Positions 55,929 through 64,000 of a stretch of 64,000 bases of DNA are shown here, one piece after another (positions within the stretch are counted from its first letter, which is position 1; every line of letters starts with the position of its first letter). Location of the stretch: NCBI GenBank assembly GCA_022264855.1, contig JABYQU010000003.1, positions 496,001 through 560,000 of the forward strand, in the 5' to 3' direction. The notes under the pieces are model-generated. The model was given only the letters and a program-made list of their open reading frames with translations, made no database searches and was not told the DNA's origin. A program made the position numbers and the translations under genes. This DNA comes from Lenzites betulinus. Lineage: Eukaryota > Basidiomycota > Agaricomycetes > Polyporales > Polyporaceae.

Positions 55929-57656
55929 TTATTGCACCGCGACTTTTGGAGGTCGAGGCTCTTCCTCGCTGAGAAACATCACCTCGACACAGAGCTCCTC
56001 GAGGCGTTGTGCGAGATCCGCGAACAAAACCGTGTCGCTAGGTGGCCTGGGGATCATGCTCGCCGTGGGAAGAACATACGGTTGTACCTTCTCACATTCG
56101 CACAGGATTATGTATCGGAGAGGATAGCCCCTCGCCGCCCGCTCGCGCACGGTGTTCACAACGCGATCCTCCAGCGCAAGGTCGAACTGGGCGAAGCGGA
56201 AATCGAGGGTCTCCAGCTTGGGGCACGGGAAGTCAAGGGGATACACGCTGGGTGCCGTCGGCGGTCGGATGAGGTCGTCCAGGGCGCGCACCAAGTCAGC
56301 GATGTCAGAGGCGCTGAAACACAGCTCGCGGAGCCGCGGAGTACAGCAAAAGATGTCGTGCCATGCTAGCCACCAACCACACTTCGGCTGCTCCGTAATG
56401 AACGTCTCGACTGTATCCAAAAGGTCGCCAAGCAGGGACGGGATCCGAAAGTCGGTATCCGCGAGATATAGTGTGACCTCGTCGCGGGATAGAGCGGGAC
56501 TGTTGGACTCCCAGAAAGAGAACTTGGACAAGTGGCCCCCGCGGCCCCAAGTTTCTTCGAGTTGCAAGACGTTGAGGGTGGACAGGACGGGAATGCGATC
56601 CGGTGAGCGCGGAAAGAGTCTGGGATACAGAGGGGAAGACACTCGTGATGTGTCACTGCGGAGTGTCAGTGCGAAGGAGGTGATGTGTGGAAGGATGAGA
56701 TGCGATAGGAGACTACCGGCGCATGCGACCGAGATTGTTTTCAGTGCGAAGGTAGATAATAACGGTAGACTGGCGTCCCAAGCGCTATTGGTAGGTGATA
56801 TGCGGGGCTTGACAAGATCCCCGTTTACCCCGAGTTTGAATGTGGTAAGTCCGGGGCACCGCTGGAGGATTTGCAGCATCCTTTCTTCTGTTGGTGGGGA
56901 CAAGCCGGGTCCTTCGATATCGAGAACGGACAGGTTGCAGTATATGTTTGAGCTCCACGGGAAAGAAGTCGGAAAGAGGCAAAGTGAACGCAGGGAAGGC
57001 ATGGGCGACGGTCCGTCGACGGCGCTATCCTCCCCATAGAAGGACAGGGACGGCACCTGAGCCGACGGGGGCGCACGGATACGTAAAGTTCGAAGATACG
57101 GTGTGCGTTCACGCGCGAGTTGTTTGGCGATGAGTATGGCCGTGGTTCTGTCATGACAATAGACTTTCAGGGAGCGGATGCGGCCGTGTATATGATCTAG
57201 AAATGCCGGTGGAGACAGGGTGAACGGTAGATCGATGTCAAGAGGAGCATTCTTGGAACGCGCTATAAACATCTCTGTAATCACCGCATGCTTCTGGGAT
57301 GGATTGCCACCATAAATACTGCCCCAGAGATTGGGAGCACCAAGGGCGAGGGTTCTCCATGCACGACAAACCCATGTGATAGGTATAACATTGGCGCTGG
57401 AGGGAGGTGCTGTCGTCCCAATGAGGAGGGAGAATATGTGGAGGAGCAGCTCGGGAGGAAGGTGATTTACGGACGCTCGTGAATTGCGTAGCGTGCGCAG
57501 GTCGCATATAGAGGACTTGGTCGCGTTGATTGATTCGTTTGGCTGGCCTTCGCCCCGTACAAGGTCCTCGCAAAATGTCTCCGCAGGTTCTGGCAGAACG
57601 TGGGGGCCGGTCAGGTCTCGCTCGTCGACAGGTAGAATTGGGGCGAAATTCGGCAT
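55929..57656 (-). CDS. F-box protein (575 aa)
   Basis: F-box proteins connect substrates to SCF ubiquitin ligases through Skp1. This is a single-exon gene. The N-terminal 60 residues are variable. The F-box starts at about residue 62 (VNHLPPELLLHIFSLL) and continues with the basidiomycete-type extension PITWVCRAWRTLALGAPNLW and SIYGG. The remaining 450 residues have leucine-rich-repeat-like spacing (IRSLKVYCHDRTTAILIAKQ, SLRSLCLFPTSFPWSSN, LTTFKLGV, LSTFALKTISV, LETLDFRFAQFDLALED) without a strict consensus. This architecture is common in large species-specific families of agaricomycetes. The substrate is unknown. The start at 57656 gives MPNFAPILPVDERDLTG; a few residues either way would not matter. 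Confidence 0.85.
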   Translation of the reverse strand: MPNFAPILPVDERDLTGPHVLPEPAETFCEDLVRGEGQPNESINATKSSICDLRTLRNSRASVNHLPPELLLHIFSLLIGTTAPPSSANVIPITWVCRAWRTLALGAPNLWGSIYGGNPSQKHAVITEMFIARSKNAPLDIDLPFTLSPPAFLDHIHGRIRSLKVYCHDRTTAILIAKQLARERTPYLRTLRIRAPPSAQVPSLSFYGEDSAVDGPSPMPSLRSLCLFPTSFPWSSNIYCNLSVLDIEGPGLSPPTEERMLQILQRCPGLTTFKLGVNGDLVKPRISPTNSAWDASLPLLSTFALKTISVACAGSLLSHLILPHITSFALTLRSDTSRVSSPLYPRLFPRSPDRIPVLSTLNVLQLEETWGRGGHLSKFSFWESNSPALSRDEVTLYLADTDFRIPSLLGDLLDTVETFITEQPKCGWWLAWHDIFCCTPRLRELCFSASDIADLVRALDDLIRPPTAPSVYPLDFPCPKLETLDFRFAQFDLALEDRVVNTVRERAARGYPLRYIILCECEKVQPYVLPTASMIPRPPSDTVLFADLAQRLEELCVEVMFLSEEEPRPPKVAVQ

Positions 57657-58338
57657 GTCGTTGGTTCCTCAATGGTTTCGGTATACGCGACGACAAGGTA
57701 CCTGTGCAGGGTCCAGGCGCCATTAATTGAGATGCGGCGCTAGTTCCTCAAGGAAAAGCTTACGACTTTATTTCCTTCATGTGATGGCCTGATATTACAA
57801 GGAATAGCAGACAAGTCCCACGTCCTTGCTACACGTACCACTGCTATAACGTGCAGTTCAAGTTCAAGTTGCCAATGGCGCCAGGCGCCAGGCGCCCGCT
57901 GCCAGAACTGGGAAGCTGTGTAACTGAGCAGGTCCCGATATGGTATGTATATAAGTAAGTCTATCGATGCACTTCAACATCGTGATAGATCTATCTCAAA
58001 GTCTCTGCTCCCGAGGTTGATTTGGGCACACAGTCGCAATTACCGACACCGTACAGACCGTGACACGGCGGTAGAAGACCCCCCCTCCCCCGCATTGAAG
58101 TTGCTGACCGTCCCGACACATCCATTCCAGTGCTCCGAGTCGAAATATCTCCGATGTTCCAGTGACAGCTGTGATCCTGTGATCATGGATATATCAGTGG
58201 CTCATCAGTTACACATGACAAAGGTTCAAAGAGCTTGACCCACGTAGCAGGAGTTTTATCAAGTATATGCTGTTCAAATGTCCAACCACCCCAGGTTGAT
58301 CTCCATCTGCGCGCAGTGCAGGTCAGTACCAAAGTCAA
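57657..58338. other. Intergenic region between F-box and BTB genes
   Basis: This includes the F-box promoter and the 3' flank of the BTB gene, with copy 2 of the duplicated block. No gene is supported. Confidence 0.4.
58173..58316 (+). repeat. Duplicated block, copy 2
   Basis: GATCATGGATATATCAGTGG, CAAAGAGCTTGACCCACGTA, TATATGCTGTTCAAATG and CCCAGGTTGATCTCCAT-type segments align with 55705-55817. The blocks have diverged but keep order. They suggest an old segmental duplication whose coding parts later changed. Confidence 0.65.
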
Positions 58339-59900
58339 TCATGTATGGCACAATGATCCACATACATCGTTCAGTGCTCTCTCTGTCCCATCTTGTTTGG
58401 CGAAGGCACAATGGAGGAAACCACGTAGGTATTCTGTGACACCCGAGTCGTTATATGACATATAATTGAAGTTGTGACTGGCAAGCTTTTCCAGGAACAT
58501 GTCAAGCTCTTCTTGGAACACCTGTTTTATACCTTCGAGCGATCCAAACCACTCCCTGTCGATAGCGCCTTCCCATGCCTTTCTGATATCGGTTATATCC
58601 ACATATCTTCTGCTATGGTTATAAACTCTTTCAGGTAGGTTGGCAAGGGCTTGAAGCGCTTGCTCTCGAAGCATTGTACGACAGGTGTCATAATAGACCA
58701 GCAAGCAGTGATAGACCAGCGGCGGCAACCTCTCCATGACCGAAACGTATGTGAGGGCTGTTTTCTTGACCAGTACCTCCTTCGCCGCAGCTTTGGCGCA
58801 GTCTCGAAGCCTATGGTTGACCGCGATGAAGTAGGCCTCCAGCGGATTGCGGCTAGCAGCGTCGTCCCAAGCAAGGCGGATGTAGGCGACGATGTGAGGC
58901 ATGTCGTATTTCTGCGCCGCCAGTAGTAGTCGCGCTCAAGGCCAGGAGGTACCCCCTTCTCGTGCGTATAGCAGATTTGTAGGAGAGCCGATAGAGTCGC
59001 GGGGTCCTCGTCGAACTGTAACGTGAGAGGCTGGTTCGATCTCGCCGATGCTGACGCTGCCCGGAGGCTTGCTATCTGAGATTTCCAGACAGGCGAGTGG
59101 ATCGCCAAAACGCTCTGATGGGCGGCGAATGGCGTCGTTTGTCCTATGTTAGAAGAAGGCCAGCATTCTACGTCGGTACCGGGGATGTCTGTAGAAAACC
59201 CTGGGCTGCTGGCGCCTTCTGACTGCGAGTTCCCGACCTGCTCTGGGTTCGGAGGTGGACTCAAAAGATTCGAGCACTCAGTAGTGGCCCCTGGCTCGCT
59301 CATGAGGTACTGCTTGAGCCGAAAGTAGTCGCCCGCGGAGATCCCGGACATGTCACCGAGCTCGTCCATGAAAGCCAGCGCCTCAAGCTTGTCCGGCCGT
59401 GTCCACGTCTTCTTCAAAGCCTCCGCCGCCCCGCATGCAATGTCTTCTAAGCCCGTGCGACACGCCACCGCCCACGCCTGCAAAGGGCTCGTTGGGGTGA
59501 TCGCGGCGAGCCGTTCGGACATGATCTCCACCGGGAGCGCCATATCGTACTTCATGGCGGCACGCAGCGCAGGCACCATCATCTGTGGATCGTCCATCTG
59601 CGCGCGGGGCTTAGGGATCGGGTACACGAGGCGGAGCAGCAGCTCGAGGGTCGCTCTGTCCTCGGACACGGGCACGACCGGGGGTCCTGCATCCAAGCCC
59701 GGAGCGCCTGGGGTGGAGGGTGGGCAGGCGGGAGCCTGAGGGAGGGTGAGCATGGAGGCGAAGAACGGGGATGCCTGGGCGAGGATCTGAGAGTGCACGC
59801 GGAAGTCGACGAGGTCGGCGGTGCGCAGGATGAGGTCCGCCGAGGGCTGGTCGAACGGGGCTGTCGCGGCCGTGCTCTGCGGTGTGTCCGGTGAGGCCAT
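58339..59900 (-). pseudogene. BTB/POZ-domain protein with one frameshift (about 515 aa if repaired by the cell or misread here)
   Basis: The first frame starts MASPDTPQSTAATAPF at 59900 and has a BTB domain (ADLILRTADLVDFRVHSQIL, ASPFFASMLTLPQAP, LELLLRLVYPIPKP). A second BTB-like half follows (TPFAAHQSVLAIHSPVWKSQ, ALLQICYTHEKGVPPGLE). At about 58925-58935 the protein-like text moves to another frame, where it continues QKYDMPHIVAYIRLAWDDAA, RNPLEAYFIAVNHRLRDCAK and on to the stop at 58339. No GT-AG intron keeps the frame, so one base is missing or extra. This is either a recent mutation or a sequencing error. Tandem BTB proteins of this kind are common and rapidly evolving in agaricomycetes; the function is unknown, possibly Cullin-3 adaptors. 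Confidence 0.7.
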
Positions 59901-60882
59901 TTGAGAATGTGTGGTTGGGTAGGGCTACCTGGATTTGATGTTGGATGATGGTGAAAGGTGAGAGCGACGTTGGTAGGTGCTGCAGGGGGACGAGTGTGCA
60001 GCTCATGTGTGTTCTTGCTGCCATGAGGCACAGAAGCGGGTACGCTGCGGTAGGTCACGTTACAATAGCAATCATTTCTGGAAGGCTTGGTGAGCGCAGG
60101 TCACCGTACGCGTGCTAGTACTAGTACTCAGCTCTCTCTCGCATCTTCACTTTCAACGGGAAGGTAGAGCAGAGATATGTCCATACATGCACCTCGAGAG
60201 AACGCCGGCGTACCTCGAATCTGGCGATTAGTTTAGTTGCAGTTGTACTGCGTCACATGGATAGAGGCAATTTTTTCGCAATGTGAAGGAGAAGGAGCGG
60301 GAAGGGTGAGATAACACAAGGGTCTTGCGATACCAGGTAGGTTCAAGGCGGTTACCAGCCGGCGATGGACGGCAAGTGGACAAAGGAGAGAAGGAAACGC
60401 TGATAAGACATCCCAGGTGTGCGCATCAATTGCTGTGTGCTAATCCTTGCGACATCGACTTATGATAGACGAGTTTGGACCAGCCCGAGATGAATGCAGG
60501 AGCGAGAGGACTGAGGAGAGGACTCGGCGGCGATCCCGACGAGACCGGGGACCGAGAAAAGCGGACCCAGACATGCACGTGATCGCGACTGAGGATGGAT
60601 AGGCGCCTGCGTTGCGCCATCTGGAGGACTGGAGGAGAGCGCGGCGAGTGACACATCCACAGAGCTTACTTCACACCACCGAGGGCGCGCCCTATAATAC
60701 TCTCCGTCCTGGCGTCCCTATCGATCGTCCTTCGTTTCTCCCCCCCTCTTTCTCCCTCCGCCGCCATTGCGTCCCGTCGCCTCCTCCAGGTCTGTTTTCC
60801 CTCGAGCTTCATCTCGTCTCTCAGCTCACCCGGAGCGCCCTAGATCACCCGTTCTCTATCCACAGGAACCTCTGTAACAAGA
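59901..60882. other. Divergent promoter region, BTB gene / glutathione reductase
   Basis: No gene is supported. Short frames on both strands lack domain features. The pyrimidine-rich stretch just upstream of 60883 (about 60730-60860, rich in CTCC and TTTCTCC) is typical of fungal promoters next to a transcription start. Confidence 0.45.
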
Positions 60883-63023
60883 ATGCCGCCCGTTACTAAA
60901 CCTGGTCTCGACAAGTACGACATTGTCTTCATCGGAGGCGGAAGCGGTGGTGTCGCAGGCTCGGTGAGTGTTCTTACTTTCGTTCGTTTCGCATGGGTAC
61001 ATGCGCGCATATACCCTGGCGTATGGCGATCGCGCAGACCGCGATGTGTCCCCCGTTTTCCCGCACGTCAACACGTTCAAGCAGGGGCAAATTATATTTT
61101 GAAGTATGCAAAGTAACTTCCGTATGCAGCGAAAGGAGCTGCACGTCTGTATCGAGTGTTGTGCGGCTGTTAGCGTCGAGCTATCACGTCGCGTCCGCAC
61201 TCGCCCCATTGGAACCAGTGTTTTCCTTCGATGTTTGAGTCCAGAGGACGATCCTACACTTCCGGGAGGCACGCGACGATGTTGCTTTCCAAGCCGGATG
61301 TGCCATGACGTCAGCTATCTAGATCTATCATTGCAAAGACGCGACCGCGAGTGTATATCTGCGATCGAGCCGGAATGCTGACCAAATACCCAGCGCAGAG
61401 CTGCGTCCTATGGTGCCAAGGTAGCTTTGATTGAAGCCACCGAGAAGCTCGGTGGTACCTGTGTCAACGTCGGTGTGTCGGAATCACCCCGTAACCTGTG
61501 AATGATTAATGCTCACACCATCTCGTTCTTTGTCAGGATGTGTCCCCAAGAAGGTCAGCACTTGCTGCGCGAGCGCACAAACGGCCCATCTCATCTGATG
61601 TGCTCGCCGTAGATTATGTGGCACGCCGCAGACATTGCGGAGAAGATTCGCCATGCGGAAGGCTACCAGTTCAAAGGTCCCGGTATCGGTGCCCCCCAGT
61701 TCGACTGGAAGACCTTCAAGCCGCTGCGCGATGCATACATCCGCCGGCTGAACGGCATCTACGACAACAACGTCGCCAAGGAGGGCGTCGAGCTGCACCA
61801 TGGCCTCGCCCGCGTCCTCTCGCCCTCCTCCGTGCAGGTCACGCGTCCGGACGGGACCGCGTACACGCTCAACACGGATCGCGTCGTCGTCGCCACCGGC
61901 GGGCGGCCCACGATCCCTAGCGAGGACGAGATCCCGGGCGCGTCCCTCGGCATCAACTCGGACGGCTTCTTCGACCTCGAGGAGCAGCCGAAGCGCGTCG
62001 CGGTCGTCGGCGCGGGCTACATCGCGGTCGAGCTCGCGGGCGTGCTGCACACGCTCGGGAGCGAGGTGACGATGCTCATCCGCGGCGAGACCGTGCTGCG
62101 CACGTTCGACCCGACGATCGGCGAGACGCTCACGAAGTGGATGAAGCACACTGGCGTGAACTTCCGCCACGGCGCGCACGTGAAGCGCGTCGAGGGCGCG
62201 AAGGGCGGCGAGCTCACGCTGCACCTCGAGAGCGGCGAGACGCTCACGGTGGACACGCTCATCTGGGCGATCGGCCGGCACGCGAACACGGAGGGGCTCG
62301 GGCTCGCGGAGCTCGGCGTGAAGCTCGACGAGAAGGGGAACGTGGTTGTTGACGAGTGGCAGGAGACGGGCGTGCCCGGCGTGCTCGCGCTCGGCGACGT
62401 CGCGGGCAAGGCGCTGCTCACGCCCGTCGCGATCGCGGCCGCGCGCCGGCTGGCGAACCGCCTGTACGGCGGGGAGAAGTTCAAGAGCGACAAGCTGAAC
62501 TACGACGACATCCCCACCGTCGTCTTCTCGTGCGTATACTGGCTGCTCTTCGGGTGAGGGCGGCGCTGACGGGCCTGTACGCTAGACACCCCACGATCGG
62601 CACGGTCGGGCTCACCGAGCCCGAGGCGCGCAAGAAGTACGGCGACGAGAACGTCAAGATCTGTGTGTCACCCTCTCCTTCTCCCCTCATACGCCCACTG
62701 ACGCCGCCCCACCTACAGACAAGTCGTCCTTCCGCGCGCTCTACTTCTCGATGATCCCGGAGGAGCACAAGGAGCCGACGGTGCACAAGCTCGTGTGCGC
62801 GGGGCCCGAGGAGCGCGTCGTCGGCGTGCACATCATCGGGCTCGGCTCGGACGAGATCATGCAGGGCTTCGGCGTCGCGGTCAAGATGGGCGCGCGGAAG
62901 CAGGATCTGGACGATACGGTCGCGATTCATCCTACGAGTGCGGAGGGTGCGTTTTTTTGTTCTATCGTTGCAGTGGGCGGGATGCTGACGGTGCGTTTGG
63001 CAGAGCTTGTGACGATGCGGTGA
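60883..63023 (+). CDS. GLR1: Glutathione reductase (472 aa)
   Basis: This enzyme reduces glutathione disulfide with NADPH and FAD and keeps the thiol pool reduced. Seven exons: 60883-60963, 61394-61472, 61537-61553, 61613-62529, 62586-62662, 62719-62946 and 63004-63023. Motifs are [20 protein letters not shown] (FAD), the redox disulfide [13 protein letters not shown] (Cys 50 and 55), [12 protein letters not shown], the NADPH Rossmann [52 protein letters not shown] and the catalytic-His end HPTSAEELVTMR. The first intron is 430 nt, against about 55-65 nt for most others. The third exon is only 17 nt and carries the second redox Cys. The start [13 protein letters not shown] lacks a mitochondrial presequence; an alternative first exon could add one. 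Confidence 0.95.
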
Positions 63024-64000
63024 GCAGTGTGCTTTGGGCTTGGATAAGTCGCGGGCCGGAGGGCGGTCAGAATCGCAGTTTCACAACACACAGTTGTACC
63101 ATCATTAGAGTCGGCATTCTCTGTTATCACGATCCATCCTCGGAAATTCACGTTCACAAACACTTAACTCTGAGGGTGTTCAACTGCAGCGAGCACGCGC
63201 CGCACAATAAGATAGACATAAGACACTACGAGCTACTCCTAGTACCCAGTGACACGACAAGGGCCGCATGGCACAACGAGTAAAAAAATCAAGCGAGTGA
63301 GGAAGACCAGGCATCCAGTAACGGAGTGGGGAAGGGAAGTGAGGGAAGGGAAGGGACATCCAATATCCGCAGGACACGCGAGAAGGAACGGAGAATCGGA
63401 AGCGGAGAAGGAGAAGAAACGACTGAAACGATCTCGGGCGGGGGCGGGAGACTGGGGCGATACGTATACTGTACAAGACTAAAGACGCGATCCGGACGAG
63501 CGGGGCAGGCGGGGCGATGTGTGTATGTGTATGTGTATGGGAGAATATATGGCTGGATGGGTCGCCGGAGCGATGCAAGGGACGACTCTGTATCGAGGGT
63601 CTGAAGGGGCAGGAAGGGTGGAACGCAGGGCCAAAGCCCGCAGTATTATACTGGTATGAGCTTCGAAGCCGCCGTGCTCAAAGTGGGGGAGGGCGGGTGG
63701 TAGTAGCCCGGGCGAGCCCCGGGCGGGCCGTACGGTACATATTCACGAGGGATGTACGGTATGGATAGATGGATGATAGACAGACAGACGGACGGATGGG
63801 GGAATGCATGATACACTGGGACCGGTTTCGTCCGGGTCACCGGTGGTGGTCGAGAACCGAGTATGGGAGAAGGGCGGGGGAGATTAACAAGAGCGGGAAA
63901 CAGGACATAGAGAAGGGAGGGACAGGGGAAAGAGCGTGAAGCTCGCACGACACAGCGCGCGTTTTTACCGACTAACGGCGGGTGGTGGTGGTGGTGGGTG
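63024..64000. other. 3' flank of glutathione reductase with simple repeats
   Basis: Purine-rich sequence without a supported gene. Simple repeats occur: GTATGT-type at about 63519-63540, a degenerate GATG/GACA/GACG tetranucleotide tract at about 63765-63800, and GGT triplets at 63981-63998. The minus strand is pyrimidine-rich, so the window may end in the 3' UTR or an intron of a gene further right. Confidence 0.4.

Noticed and set aside
63979..64000. GGT triplets at the window end considered as telomeric repeat
   Set aside because: Fungal telomeres usually read TTAGGG; this is a short GGT tract inside purine-rich DNA.

Overview
This window is nuclear DNA from a filamentous basidiomycete. 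The genes are split by many short GT-AG introns (mostly about 50-65 nt), coding DNA is GC-rich, and the content (class I hydrophobin, MYND, F-box and BTB proteins, a fungal Dicer) fits the Agaricomycetes. A Polyporales member is my best guess but is inference. I see no rRNA, tRNA, CRISPR or intact transposase.

Layout. Bases 1-19,500 are gene-poor. They hold a damaged AhpD-like gene (1.2-2.8 kb), ORC2 (7.7-9.3 kb), a multi-pass membrane protein (9.6-10.6 kb), a small nuclear-type protein (15.0-15.8 kb) and a decayed coding remnant (16.4-17.0 kb). Between them lie three long non-coding repeat arrays: A (about 3.6-7.62 kb, minus orientation), B (about 10.94-14.2 kb, plus) and C (about 17.2-18.4 kb, plus). 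A and B form a large inverted repeat whose facing ends enclose exactly ORC2 and the membrane gene. From 19.5 kb to 63 kb the DNA is dense with conserved genes: an unrecognised 374-aa protein, a hydrophobin, an FG-GAP membrane protein of the TIP/ITFG1 type, an MBL-fold hydrolase, CWC22, a spartin/senescence-domain protein, an unrecognised 362-aa protein, Rab11, L-rhamnose mutarotase, Cdc42, EMC4, a phosducin-like protein, an FAD monooxygenase, Dicer, eRF1, POP7, a MYND protein, an F-box protein, a BTB protein (frameshifted) and glutathione reductase.

There is no operon logic. Neighbours are mostly unrelated housekeeping functions: replication origin, splicing, translation termination, RNase P/MRP, RNA silencing, polarity and vesicle GTPases, ER membrane insertion, chaperone co-factor and redox. 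Several pairs are divergent with short shared promoters (MBL/CWC22 about 170 bp, eRF1/POP7 about 310 bp) or convergent (EMC4/phosducin-like 124 bp, Dicer/eRF1 about 740 bp). The most unusual parts are the repeat arrays, with dozens of GGTGGCGTC/GACGCCACC hairpins and a shared palindromic terminus, and some extreme gene architecture: a 5-nt microexon in Rab11, a 17-nt exon carrying the second redox cysteine of glutathione reductase, and an 18-nt exon in the FAD monooxygenase. Exon boundaries were worked out by hand from splice consensus and reading-frame continuity.
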